From contig CM030704.1 of assembly GCA_017979445.1 (NCBI GenBank), positions 18,487,219-18,551,218 on the forward strand: DNA of 64,000 nucleotides. The letters are read 5' to 3'. Shown one piece after another: positions 1 to 11,511 of the stretch. Below the pieces are notes generated by a model. It ran no database searches, was not told the origin of the DNA, and saw only the letters and a program-made list of their open reading frames with translations. This DNA comes from Akebia trifoliata (lineage: Eukaryota > Streptophyta > Magnoliopsida > Ranunculales > Lardizabalaceae). The translations under genes and the position numbers were made by a program. Every line of letters starts with the position of its first letter. Position 1 is the stretch's first letter.

Positions 1-1346
1 GCAGCCTCAGGATTTGGCGGACGTTTTGCGAGATACTCACCCCTGAGCAAGATTGGCAGTAACTCGGATAATGTCATGGGTAACCTGGTAAACACTCTAT
101 TTACTCTGTTAGGTCTTGCTTATTGGTTCTGCCCATATTGTGGTGCTGCCTGTGCTTATGGAGGAACTGTTCGGAAGGGATTCTGCAGTGCTGGAGCCCA
201 AGCAGCTCGAGGTACTGGCGCCCAAGGTGCCTGGGGTGCCGGTGTCCGCCGAGCTGGTGCTTGAATGATGAGAGGTTGGCTGGGTTGTACATTATTAACT
301 TGGGTTTCTTTTTTCTTTTTGACAAAAGGCACTGATTTCTTCTGTGCCGATGTCCCCGCTGTTGCACTCAAAGCTGTAAAGTCGAATATTAGACCAGTTC
401 GGATCCCATCCTCGACCCGGTCTGCTACTTGAACTAAATTTGAGAAAGTGCCTGTAGTGTGTCCAACCAGATGAGTGTAAAAGGCATGCCCTAGTGTCCA
501 GATAAACGTAGTGTTCATCTCATATTCAGTCATCGCAGGCTGCACTTGTGAAGTGGACTCCCGCCATCTCTGGGCATACTCTTTCACTGTTTCTTTGTGT
601 TTACTCGTCATCTTAGCCATATCATTTTGATCCAGACCCACATCTGTATTGAACCGATAATTATGCCAGAACATTTCAGTCAAATCCTACCAATTCTTGA
701 TGAGTGTATGGTCCAATCCTGAGAACCACTTGAGAGTCGGTCCTGTTAAGCTTCTTTGGAATAGTTGTACCAACAGTCTGTCATCCTTGCCATATTGGCA
801 TATTGACCCACAATACAATTTGAGGTGCGACAGAGGATACCCAACGCTATTATATATCTCGAATTCCGGGCATTTAAACTTAGCCGGCAACTGTGCGTTG
901 GGATAGAAACATAGGTCCCTGAATCTTGTTCCTCCCAGAGTATTTGAGCCCTTCATCCACCGCATTTCCTCTTGGAGAGATTCAATCTGTCGGGCCATTT
1001 TGTAGTCGGTAGCACTCTTAGCTTCGGGAGCCCTAAAGTCACACTCATCATTTGGGATCACCACTGGAGGTGGTTGATTCTGTGGTATATAGAGCGGAGG
1101 ACCCTAATATATTGGCACAGTAGGAGGTGGGGTGGTTTGTTGGTTTGGTCGTATTTGTTCAGGGGGTTCGGGGTTTGACTCAGATGCTTGATGCTGAGCT
1201 GCCTGTGCTTACAGAAAATTGGTGCTACTCAAAATGGCCACCAAGATTTGCTCCTGCCTTTTCGTTGTTTTTAACAGCTTTGCTATCATCACATTAGCTT
1301 CGATCAGTTCATTTGTAGCGGGCTGTGGTTCATCTGAGTTACTCAT
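1..1346 (-). pseudogene. gag: Broken gag of an Ogre/Tat (Ty3/gypsy) retrotransposon, cut by the window edge
   Basis: The likely start is the ATG at 1346-1344, reading MSNSDEPQ. One reading frame runs from there to the window edge with no frameshift, but it holds stops at 1209-1211, 1104-1106, 687-689, 156-158 and 120-122. The middle is a retrotransposon gag (capsid-like) domain: KFKCPEFEIYNSVGYPLSHL, then SLTGPTLKWFSGL, then VKEYAQRWRE and FSNLVQVADRVEDGI. These match the Ogre/Tat gag pattern of Ty3/gypsy. A proline/alanine-rich linker follows, then a segment around RLPMTLSELLPILL that is typical before the gag zinc-finger region. Gag would form the particle that packages element RNA. Because every break is a nonsense codon, point mutation is the likely cause. 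Protease and polymerase lie outside the window. Confidence 0.9.
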
Positions 1347-1548
1347 TGTTGATGAAGATGATCGAAGAAAGTATGGAGGCTTCTCAGGATGTTTGTACTT
1401 TTTTCGTTTGACCACCTGTGGATACAGAAGACCAAGCGTTCTTATCTTACTTATCAAAAGAAAAATGCATGATATTTTATTACGTCCGGTAATTATTAGG
1501 GATGGTACTTAAAAGTGAAATTTAGTTAAGTGAATTTGAAAATGTGGT

Positions 1549-2506
1549 TCGTCAGCGCGGAGCTGGATTGTTTGAGAAGATAATTACATCAGCATGAAGC
1601 TGGCATCGACACGGAGTCGGTAAAACATTTTGAAAAAGAAATTTCATCAGCACGGAGCTGGCATCGACACAGAGTCGGTAAAACGTTTTGAAAAAGAAAT
1701 TACATCAGCACGGAGCTGGCATCGACGCCGAGTCGGTAAAGCATTTTGAAAAAGAAATTTCATCAGCACAGAGCTGGCATCGACACGGAGTCGGTAAAGC
1801 GTTTTAAAAAGAAATTACATCAGCACAGAGCTGGCATCGACGCGGAGTCGGTAAAGCATTTTGAAAAATAGATTTCATCAGCACGGAACTGGCATCGACA
1901 CGGAGTCGGTAAAACATTTTGAAAAAAAATTACATCAGCACGGAACTGGCATCAACACGGAGTCGGTAAAGCGTTTTGAAAAAGAAATTACACCAGCACG
2001 GAGCTGGCATCGACGCGGAGTCGGTAAAGCATTTTGAAAAAAAGATTTCATCAGCACGGAGTCGGCATCGACACGGAGTCGGTAAAACATTTTGAAAAGA
2101 AATTACATCAGCACGGAGTTGGCATCGACACGAAGTCGGTAATGCATTTTGAAAAAGAAATTTCATTAGCTCGGAACTAGCATCGACATAGAGTCGGTAA
2201 AGTATTTTGAAAAAGAACTTACATCAGCACGGAGCTGGCATCGACATGAAGTCGGTAAAATATTTTGAAAAAAAATTTCATCAGCACGGAGTTGGCATCG
2301 ACATGGAGTCGGTAGAACATTTTGAAAAGAAATTATATCAACACGGAGCTGACATTGACACGGAGTCGGTAAAACATTTTGAAAAAAAGATTTCATCAGC
2401 ATGGAGTTGGCATCGACACGGTGTCGGTAAAACATTTTGAAAAAAAAGATTTCATCGGCACGGAGCTGGCATCGACATGGAGTCGGTAAAACATTTTGAA
2501 AGAGTA
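1549..2506 (-). repeat. 58-bp minisatellite, about 16 copies, twin hairpins (leader array 1)
   Basis: About 16 tandem copies with a period near 58 bp, marked by GTCGGTA recurring roughly every 58 bp from 1617 to 2484. Each unit carries two short inverted repeats sharing a five-base loop on the plus strand: CAGC-ACGGA-GCTG and CGAC-ACGGA-GTCG. Copies differ by scattered substitutions, mostly transitions. The array sits in the long leader between PBS and gag of the minus-strand Ogre/Tat element. Long open frames across it simply reflect the repeat. Confidence 0.92.
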
Positions 2507-2589
2507 GTCTTCTGAGATAAATCGAGTTAAAATAACCCAAGTTTTTGGTAGCCTCCAATTCAGTTATTTGAAATCATCGTCGACCAGAC

Positions 2590-2725
2590 AGATCTCCAAG
2601 GAAGAGGCGGCGCACAATGACACTCTTAAATCACCTTATTCCCTGAATAGACGTAGTCTATCCCCCTCGTATCAACAGGGTAAGATCTTTCCAGGTATCG
2701 ACTTTGATCAAGGACTGCAATTGGT
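2590..2725 (-). other. Conserved leader segment, copy 1 (shared by Tat and Athila elements)
   Basis: In element sense (minus) this segment contains AGGTGATTTAAGAGTG, then GTGCGCCGCCTC, and upstream of these a small inverted repeat around GATAGACTACGTCTATTC. Recognisable relatives lie at 33890-34055 (Athila leader), 48220-48370 (element A) and 55965-56115 (element B), always in the same sense relative to the element. It lies between the first and second minisatellites. Function unknown; it could be a structured RNA leader signal or a relic of shared ancestry. Confidence 0.65.
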
Positions 2726-2871
2726 ATTTTTTGAAATTTTTTTTAAATTATTTTTGATTTTTGAATTTCGTTTGTTTTTTATTTTTATTTTTATTTTTAA
2801 AAAAGATTGAATTCATTTGAGTTGATTGATCGATTGTTAGTCTTGTTAGATCAGGAACTTGGTTCGAAATT

Positions 2872-3477
2872 GGATATGGATCTAGACCTTAGACCCAAAT
2901 AAAACGGATCTGGGTTGTAAACCCGTTGAAACGAATCTGGATCTGGGTCATGGACCCAGTTAGAATGGATATGGATCTGGGTTTTGGTCGTAGACCCAAT
3001 TAGAATGGATCTGGGTCGATGACCCAGTTAACATGGATCTGGGTCATGCACCCAGTTTGATTGGATCTGGGTCGTAGACCCAGTTGAAATGGGTTTGGGT
3101 CGATGACCCATTTGAAATGGATCTGGGTCGTGAACCTATGAATCCGGGTCGTGAACCCAGTTGGCAATGGATCTGGGTTGGAGACCTAGTTTGAAATGGA
3201 TCTAGGTCGTGGACCTAGTTAAAATGGATTTGGGTCGTGGACCCAGTGGAATTTGATCTGAGTCGTGGACCCAGTTTAATTGGATCTGGATCGTAGATCC
3301 AGTTGAATTGGATCTGGGTCGTGGATCCAGTTGACATGGATTTTGGTCGTGGACTCAGTTTAATTAGATCTAGGTCGGAGACCCAAACGAAATGGATCTG
3401 GGTCGAACTCAGTTGAAGTAGATCTAGGTCATGGACCCAGTTTGAAATGGATCTGGGTCGTGGACCCAATTTGAAGT
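2872..3477 (-). repeat. 28-bp palindromic minisatellite, about 21 copies (leader array 2)
   Basis: Tandem 28-bp units of the form GGATCTGGGTCGTGGACCCA followed by GTTGAAAT. Each holds a 7-bp inverted repeat with a three-base loop, CTGGGTC-GTG-GACCCAG. In the unit at 3202-3218 both arms have changed together (CTAGGTC/GACCTAG), and again at 3286-3302 (CTGGATC/GATCCAG). Other units carry wobble pairs or mismatches. The array continues the leader of the minus-strand Ogre/Tat element. Confidence 0.92.
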
Positions 3478-3699
3478 GAATAGTTAGTGAAGGACGGGTT
3501 TGATTATGACTAAGATCGATAGTGAGCCACGTTGGGCAAAAATCTATTTTGAGCGGGATAGATTTTAAGAGGTTGGCCCTGACTTTTACAGTTAGGTGAT
3601 TCATTTAACCATTTTCAAGCTTTAAAACTAAAAATAAAAAAAACTCCAAGAAGAAAAGTTGTCAGGACTGATATAAGGAATAAAATGAGAATTTTTTTT
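3478..3699. other. Leader spacer, nothing recognised
   Basis: About 220 bp of leader between the 28-bp array and the hairpin array. I see no repeat or coding signal here. Confidence 0.5.
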
Positions 3700-3985
3700 T
3701 TTGGGTCCGTTTTTCAAGTACGGACCTAACATTTTTTGGCTGGTCTGTGCTTCAAATACGGATCAGAACATCAATTTTTTTTTGGGTCCGTTTTTCAAGT
3801 ACGGACCTGACATTTTTTGCTGGTCCGTGCTTCAAATATGGACCAGAACATAAAAAAAAAAAAATTGTTTTACACTGGTCCGTGCTTCAAACACGGACTT
3901 TACCATTTTCTTGAGTCCGTGCTTCAAACACGGACCAAATCCCTTTTCTTGAGTCCGTACTTCAAACACGGACCAGAACCTTTTC
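3700..3985 (-). repeat. Array of seven hairpins with GGTCCGT/ACGGACC arms (leader array 3)
   Basis: Seven inverted repeats of about 23-25 bp are separated by T- or A-rich spacers. The typical form is GGTCCGT-nine-base loop (TTTTCAAGT or GCTTCAAAC)-ACGGACC. They start near 3704, 3741, 3784, 3821, 3874, 3915 and 3950. Some arms hold wobble or mismatched pairs. This is the third different hairpin-type repeat in the same leader. Confidence 0.88.
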
Positions 3986-4770
3986 TGGCTTTCCAAAGTT
4001 GCTCTGTTTTAGTCCTCATCTCATTTTTGCCCATGTTTTTCTGGATTTTGAGGTACATAGCCTCTGTTTTTTGGCTTGGACCACAAAAATGTCACTTTTT
4101 TTTTATGATGCAAACATAAATAAAAAAGACTTCCCCCTTTACCTAGGGGGACATTAGACAAACACATAAAAGGAAAACCTCCTAATATCTATACAACTTG
4201 CCATCGTGGGCTAAAAAAAAAGAAAAAAAATTACATCACATATGAGCATGGGATGGATACGAATTGATTTTGAAAGCCTTAGTGTCCTTTGCCTATTAAT
4301 TACACTTTGATGCATGCGGTTTTAGGTAGTTTTTCGGCTACCCATTCTTCAAACCTCGATGTACACCGAAGTGTGCATGTCTTAGGTTGGTGAACGGGGT
4401 GGATGTTCTCCTCCCAACCATCCAAAATAGCGATCTCGGGGGCTTGAGAGTACCGATATCCGGGGTTAAAAATTTAAAGAGGAGGGGGTGGCTTATGTAT
4501 TGGGCTATGAATCGCATGTGCATGTGCGTGCATTTTTTTTTAAACTGTATCCATCCTTACATCCCTTGTCCAAAAATAAAAATAAAACAAAAAACATATG
4601 TAAATAAACATTACAACCATTCCCATATGAAACTTGTGAAATAAATATAAAAAAAGAAACAAAGCAAACGTTAGTAGATAAACAAAAAGAAAACAAAACA
4701 AAAAGGAAAGCAAACATTTTTTTTATTTATAATCGAATCAAAGAAGAGGGTCGGACCCACTAGTGTGTAG
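3986..4770 (-). other. 5' leader of the Ogre/Tat element next to the PBS
   Basis: Non-coding, A/T-rich leader between the PBS and the hairpin arrays. Short open frames here show no known domain and no good codon pattern. I see no gene. Confidence 0.6.
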
Positions 4771-4788
4771 TCCCCAGTGGAGTCGCCA
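4771..4788 (-). other. Primer-binding site, tRNA-Arg(ACG) type
   Basis: Minus-strand TGGCGACTCCACTGGGGA is complementary to the 3' end of plant tRNA-Arg(ACG) including CCA. It lies five bases after the LTR end CCA. Such a PBS is characteristic of Ogre/Tat elements and fixes the element on the minus strand. Confidence 0.9.
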
Positions 4789-6102
4789 AGCTATGGACAT
4801 GGGCTTTTCATCTATTATGAAACATCCCTCCACTTTGGGGTGTTTTAGAATCACCACCATTCATTTTCGGAGATGGGTGTGATTGGTCACCCGAAGTTGT
4901 ATTTTTAAAAAAATATGGCATTTTGATTTTTTGATGACTCTTGTAGGATAGGGTGTATGGTCCAACCTTTGATTCAAAGGTAAGGGGTCCATTTATGGAG
5001 TAGGGAAGGTGTTAGGCACCCTACTTTATCCACGTAATGTGGTAACCTCGGATTCGGTCTTTTAAAATTAAAAAAGAAAAATAAAATCGGAAAAACTCGA
5101 TGTGTGCCCTCAAGTGTGAGGGGCTTTAATGTTAGTTCAAACCATTGAGGGCACCCTTATTGAAGAAGGGGCCCTTTGGTGATTTAAAACATTGTGGTGT
5201 GTACAAATGTGTAGAGAAGGGGGTGAGTAGAAGAGGGGAGTTGAGGGGGTGTCCCTTTTTTCAAACCCACATTGCTCCAATCTTGGTCTTCTTAAATCTT
5301 CAAAGATGTTCCCCTTTTGAGTCTTCTTTTTTTCTTTTCTTGATTTGTTTGAGAGAAGGTTGAGAGTAGAGGTGTTAAGAGTAGAGTAAGAGTAGAGAGT
5401 TGAGGGTTGAGAGTAGTAAGGTGAGTTGAGGGTTGAGGTGATGGTGAGAAGAGAGTTATCTTTTTTAGAGGATTTTTTGTCAAATTTTCATTAGTTCTTG
5501 TAAGGGGAGAATGGAGGGGTTTTTATAGAAGTTGGAGAGTTATTTTAAGAGTAAATTTGGGTGAAATAAAGAAAAATGATAGAATGGTTATAAGTTTGAG
5601 AAAGAAGTTGGTGTAATTTAGAGGAGATTGGAAGGTATTTAGGGAATGGGGGTTAAATGGGTGAGTTTTGACCCAAATGGTTTGGATCCTACCCAACCCA
5701 TTTAGGTTGAGTGTTTGGTGAGGTGAGTTTAAGATGGTGGTTGTGATTAAATGGTATTTGATTTAAGAGAATTGAGGATTTAAGGAGGTGGTTGATGTTA
5801 TTTTGGGAGGGTGAGGTAGATGATGACATATGTCAAAGTGAGTGGAAATGAAGGGTTGAGATGAGTTGATAGAAAAGGATAAGTGTTTGATTTGAGAGGA
5901 TAGGTGTAGGTTTAGGTTGTAGAGATGGGTTTTGTAGGGAATGATGGGGGTAGATTAAGGGGAGGTGTTGGTTATAAGTATTTGATTAGAGAGAATGGAT
6001 AGGATAGGTTATGAGGGTGTAGGTTGTAAGTGTGGGTTGATGATATTTAGAGGAAAGTAATGGGATAGTTAAGGTGATGGGAGTTGGTGGTTGGATGAGA
6101 GA

Positions 6103-9100
6103 TGTGGCGCCCCGCCAACAACTAACACAAATTCCAAGGCCAAATCCCAAGGTACTAGGTGGCACCTCGAAATTTCGGCATGGTCTCCTCTGTTTATGTT
6201 AGCGTTTCACGGAACTCAAACCTGATAAACCAATTTATAACAAAACCTGTATATAAAAATGTAGATACAGGAAAATAACAGCGGAAGACTAATTACATCT
6301 AACATGTAAGTAGATTAGAGTGCAGAAAGTTTATCAATATACAGGCTTACCAAAACACTCTCACTCTAACATAGGCCTAAATTCTCAAATCCAAAAACTA
6401 CATACATCTTGGATGAAACTGACAACACTAAGGGATGTGGCCCTAGTGCTCACCAGGCAATAAACTCTTATCGTCGATCTGATCGACCGGATACTCTTCA
6501 ATTACTGACTCTACGCCTGTCTCTATAACTGCAAGTGCTGAAACTAAAAAATAGGAAGGAAAGGGTGAGTAACAATGATTACCCAGTAAGTCCACAACCA
6601 ATTCCTACTAATAACCCTTCCTAAGCATGATCGAATAAAGCATACTGAATATTTTAATACATGCAAGATTTTACAAGATAAAATACGATCAACTGGTACA
6701 TATAGCCAGGGATGAGCAACTAAACAGTTTTAAAAATTACACATAACATCAATCATCCATACTCATCATACATTTTTCATTTTATGCAAATAAGATTGCC
6801 AACATTGAAATAATAGACATGCTTCTCATTTATAATTCGAAATATAACAACAGATACATAATACAAATGGTGGAGTATTGGAATTAAAGAGTTGGGATTC
6901 ACAACTGGGTCGCTCCCAGTCAGGACATGATATTCCTCAATGACATCGTAGTTCCTGATTTTGTGGCTGGTCGTATCTACCACGCTTGCGGGACCATTTA
7001 TCCCGGCTCAGGCTGGCCGTTTGACGTGACCGTAAGCAATGGGTCTCTTTTCGATGTGTCAGAACGTTCGACTACTACTAGATTGTTAGTGATCACTGAC
7101 TAATCATCTTCGTCTATGCCTATCAGGCGTGCATGTGATTCCCAAATGACACTCCACTCGTATACGACCACCTTTACAATACACGTTCACTGGTAAAGAT
7201 AAGAAAGAAATGGACCCGGATTCCAGTTGTGACTCCACTCTCATACGCGTCCCATACCACGTATGAGTTTGGTGGTCCCTACCGTACATCCCAGGATAGT
7301 GTACCCCTCCGGATGATGTGACACACTATCCCTTCAGGCATTCACAAACCCTTTAACAGCTCACAAAATAGCTACGTACATATATGATTTTTCATTTAAA
7401 ACAAAAGAGAAATTAACAGAACAGGGTTGAGAACAGATATCCAGTTCCTACCATGCAACCGTGGCCACCCGGCCTAAAATAAATAACAGTACTCAGCGCA
7501 CGCGCTAACATAATCGGAAATAAACATGCAACCTTTTCATTAATAACTTGGATATCCTTTCACCAACCTAGACACAACATACAATGTAAAAGGTAGACAT
7601 CATCCCTCGGGTGTGATTCTGACAATTTATCGTTTCATCCCTTTCTCATTCTTTCAACATTCTCATTTTTCGTCTTTTCAAATCAACCATCCATTTCCAA
7701 TCTTTCAAGGTCATTATTTCGGTCTTTCCATTGAAAACCTTCAAAATTTATTCACAAACAAGGTCCCAATGATGCACGGGGCAAAAACTGTTAAAAATAA
7801 TGAAAGCTGGTGAAAATTTGGCTAAGTGTCGGAAACTCAATTTTTCAAAGTTCTCAAAATTGAAAATGGGTTTTTCGAAATGAAAGTCTCGCTTACGAGA
7901 TTCGACACCATATAGTTTTTGTAATCTAATTCAAAGTAATGTGAAAATTATTATATTTTGAAAACTTGTCGAAAACGTCGAAATTTACGTTTTGTTCTTA
8001 AAACCAAAATTTGGATTTTGATCCTTTGAGATTTGGATCTTAAAACCATTCCCATTGTTCCGAAATGGGGGGTAAAACCTTAATTTCATTAAAGAACTTA
8101 AAGTAAATGGACATTTACTTAAATATTTTTAATGAAATAAATGGTGAGAAATAGTGTATAAGGTGTGAAGAGGTCAAGCCAAGAGTCAGAACACTGTTCC
8201 GATCAAAACTGTGTCTGTCGGTGGCTGTTGGTGGCAGAACCAGGATTCTGTCGGTGGAACCAACAGATTGGTCATCGGTAGATGTCGGTGGGACCGACGG
8301 TCCTGCTGCCAGAATAAAATTTTCTCGCGTTATTTGGTTTCGTCGGTGGCAGAAACCTCATTCTGTTGGTGGGACCGACAGGATGCCTTCGGTAGGTGCC
8401 GGTGGCACCGACCCTTCCCACCTACAGCCTGAACCTCAGTCGCGATTTTTTTTGGATTTTTCGATCCCTTTCTCGATTTCTTCTTCCACTCTTCGAACCA
8501 TTCGACCCACCCACGATTTTGTTATCAAAATTCGATAAAACATAAATAAAACACCTACTTCTATCATGAATTTGAAATCAAACAACAACCGTCTATGATT
8601 CAAAAGCAAACAATAAGTTTTGTTAAAATAACCTAAATGCACATTTTGAGAAATCTAAAGTTACCAATAGGAATTGAAAGTCCCTTACTTGTTTGTGAAC
8701 GCCAATGGTGATGAATCAACACTAAGGATCAATGTTAGGCGGCTCAAAGTTCCGAAAGTGGTTGAACTCGGGTGCCAACGGAGTAGTTGGTTGTGAAACC
8801 TTCTTTGAAGGTGTTCTCCCCGCTTCCTAATGACCAACAACGACTCTCCTATGATATGGATGAGGTTCCAAGTGATTATACAAAAACCCACTTGCTGATT
8901 CTTGTGGGAGACCAAGAGAAAAGAAGAGGAAATGGAGGTTGGATGGGGTGAGGACGTAGAGCTCGACAACGCCGACGACTTTGCCTTCTTCGTCGAGGTT
9001 CAACTCGGACTTGATTGGGATAGATCTTGATAGGAATGGGTTCAAACCCTAGGTCTAGAAAATGGCTGAGTTGAGTTCTTTGGAGAAGAGTGAAGAAGTG

Positions 9101-9552
9101 AAATGAAATAAAAGAAAGTGAATTTTCTTTTATAAGAGGGCTGAGGGTATACTTATAATTTCCCCATCATTTCTAGTTTCGATCGTAACTTAACTATTCG
9201 GACTCGGAAAACGACAAACGAATATACCATTTCGAATAATTTTTCACTACGGATCTAATGGTATCATCAAATCTTTTCGATTCTCGCTCTAACAAAATTT
9301 CACTATTTTGGATCCCACTTAACGCGAAATTCGAGGATTTGTTAACTTTTTCCTCCGAACTCGAATTCAAACTTGGTTGCAGGCTAATGTATATATTTCG
9401 ATCCTTTTGAATCTAATGGCGAAGTCGATTTTCCTCAAAATTAATCATAGTAATATTCGAGTATTTTACTCTAAATCTCTCCTTCGACATTTTCCTCTAA
9501 ATCTCACCATTTAATTTTCTCGAGACATGAGTTGAAAATTCGGGGTGTTACA
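6103..9552 (+). mobile_element. Nested solo LTR (3450 bp), TSD AGAGA
   Basis: The segment begins TGTGGCGCCCCG and ends CGGGGTGTTACA, with AGAGA on both sides (6098-6102 and 9553-9557). TG...CA ends, a 5-bp duplication and no internal PBS, PPT or polymerase indicate a solo LTR of a large gypsy-type element. A TATA-like TTTATAAGAGG near 9130 suggests the plus strand, but orientation is not certain. Diverged relatives lie at 36776-38629 and 38630-41586. Open frames within it (for example 8221-8538) follow its internal repeat and look non-coding. Confidence 0.88.
8205..8415. repeat. GTCGGTGG... palindromic minisatellite inside the solo LTR
   Basis: Degenerate repeats of GTCGGTGGNACC/GGCAGAACC type. 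Several copies are self-complementary, such as GTCGGTGGGACCGAC near 8287 and GGTGCCGGTGGCACCGACC near 8395. G+C content is clearly higher than in the flanking LTR. Confidence 0.7.
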
Positions 9553-9958
9553 AGAGAGGTGAGATGGGGTGATGACATGTGTCACACCTTGATGATTGTG
9601 GTGATTGGTTATGGTGTTGGATTGGGTTGAGTTGGGTTTGGGTTGAATGATTTGGGCTTGGGTAGAATGTTTGGTTGGGCTTAGGTTGTTGGTTGAATAG
9701 GAATGGATTTGGGTTAAGTTTAATAGGCTTGGATAATGGGTAGAATAAGAATGGATTTGGGCTTATGTTTGATTGAGTGTAGAAGGATGGTAAGGGATTT
9801 GGTCCATGGGCCACGTGAGAAGCCTTGGGCCATTTATTGATTAAATGAATGACAAAATTCATTGGATTTTTGTAAGTTTGGGCCTTGGAGTCCATTCCAA
9901 TTTTTACGATTTTTGGGGCATTTTGCGTCGAGGGCCCGGTCAAATTTGGGTGTCTACA

Positions 9959-10166
9959 GTAAGGAGATAATCCTCACAAAAAATTAATCGAATCTTAAAA
10001 TTCTAAGTCCATCAAAAGTTTTCTACAAATTTTCGATAAAAAATTGACGATTCACAATATAGAGATCATCTTCACCAAAAATCAGCTCAATTTGAAACTT
10101 TAAGCCATATAGAACAAAAATTTTGTCAGTGTTTTGTCATCTTAAGATTGGTAGTCGAACGCCCCC

Positions 10167-10220
<54 letters not shown>

Positions 10221-10655
10221 CACTATTAGGCCAACCCATTTTGTCCTACATGGGTTAGAACTATCGAAATGGAATAATTTTTTATGAGGATGATCTCTAT
10301 AGTAAGGGGATCATACAGATCATCCTCACCAAAAATTAGTCCATTTCGAAACCCCTAACCCCCATTTACAAATTGAGGAATTGTGGATTGTCCAATTCTC
10401 TATAAACCACTTTTGATGGGGTTGAAAGTTTTAGAATGAAATGAATTTTAGTGAGGTTTATCTTCTCATCAGAAAGATCATCCTCACCAAAAATCAGTTT
10501 ATTCTGAAACTTCTAACTCATATAAGACAAAATGTGCTGGCCAAATAATTTTCGTTATTCAATTTATGTCCCGCGTTTCTAAAGAAGTCTAGCTCCCTCC
10601 ATTCTCCATCTTAATACTTGTTGCAGAGTCATGATCTTTCTTTTTTTCTTATTAT
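9959..10655. repeat. Fold-back repeats with (AT)n core
   Basis: Arms of about 65-75 bp starting GATCATCYTCACCAAAAATC recur at 9964, 10061, 10317 and 10482, and appear inverted near 10232-10298 and 10425-10478. The pair 10061-10135 / 10232-10298 folds around an (AT)n run at about 10169-10219. The structure resembles fold-back MITEs placed next to each other. A related piece flanks the Athila element on both sides (up to 21031 and from 36176). No coding capacity is seen. Confidence 0.65.
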
Positions 10656-11511
10656 CGATGCCCAGTTTTATTATGTACATAGAGGCTAAGGTCTTTGCGC
10701 ACGTTACATGTCGAGTGGTACTTAGGGTAGTCCCACCATCGTTTAAACCATGTTTCATGGCCGTTTGGTGTTGGTATCGCGTCAAATTTTTATTGTCTTT
10801 GTACGATCTTGGCCTATAGTGCCTTAGGCGAATGACGCCTCGACTAGAACATGAATATTTCATACCACCTTTGGCAACATAGTCATAGCGTTTTGTATGT
10901 ATAAGAAATAAAAAGTACAATACACAAGGTTTATTCACGGGGTTCGTCCAAAATTCGAACTACGTCCTTGGGTTCCGGAGAGCCATTCACTATTTTTGAA
11001 GTTATTACATGTTATATTGTTACATTAGAAAGGGGAAAAAACCCCTTGAGAGAGAAGTAAATTTGGAGATAGACAAAATGAAGCTTGGGTAGAGAACCAA
11101 GTGGGAAAGCTAGATAAGAGAGAAGTGATGAGATCCAAAAAATCCCCTTTCTTTAATGTTGCCCTCCTCTATTTATAGGTGACTCTCTGAAGAAAGAATC
11201 AACTATTGTCATATGTCATTCCCCATTTCTTATCCATGTTCCCAAACATTTCTTTTTCAATGTTGATCTTGCACCACAAACATCTATCCATATGTCATAC
11301 TTGTCAGGACCCATTTGGAAGGGCTATGGGTGCCAATTTTAAGAGGGAACGAGGAAGTAAGGCCTTCGGTGCTTCTTGAGCGTAACTCATTGTGTTAGTG
11401 TTGAGTAGAGGCTTCGACCCTTATGCCATCTTGTCCTTTATTCATTCGTCATATCTTTGACATGGGTGCCAACTCATTGCCTAGTCATTAGGTTCAAACC
11501 CATCATCCATA
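10656..11511 (-). repeat. 3' LTR of the LARD-like element
   Basis: Matches 16273-17131 along its length with many substitutions. Minus-strand TATA box CTATAAATAGAGG lies near 11170. On the plus strand the outer end starts CGATGCCC where the other copy has TGATGCCC. Confidence 0.85.

Larger units (their letters stand above)
4794..9958 (-). mobile_element. 5' LTR of the Ogre/Tat element (interrupted by a solo LTR)
   Basis: On the minus strand the LTR begins TGTAGACACCC at 9958 and ends CCA at 4794, five bases before the PBS. Subtracting the insertion at 6103-9552 with its 5-bp duplication leaves about 1.71 kb. A TATA-like CTATAAAAACC lies near 5525 on the minus strand, with a pyrimidine-rich stretch after it (5480-5290 region). 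The other LTR lies outside the window, so this element's target duplication cannot be checked. It is inserted in a fold-back repeat (see 9959). Confidence 0.85.

Noticed and set aside
1549..2506. Possible CRISPR-like direct repeats
   Set aside because: Units are contiguous, with no unique spacers of constant length and no cas genes; the DNA is plant.
2166..2558. Open frames across the 58-bp array (for example 130 codons on the minus strand)
   Set aside because: The protein is a repeat of the satellite unit translated, with frames open on both strands; no start context or homology supports a gene.
8221..8538. 105-codon frame in the solo LTR
   Set aside because: It follows the GTCGGTGG repeat, overlaps another frame on the same strand and lies within a defined LTR.
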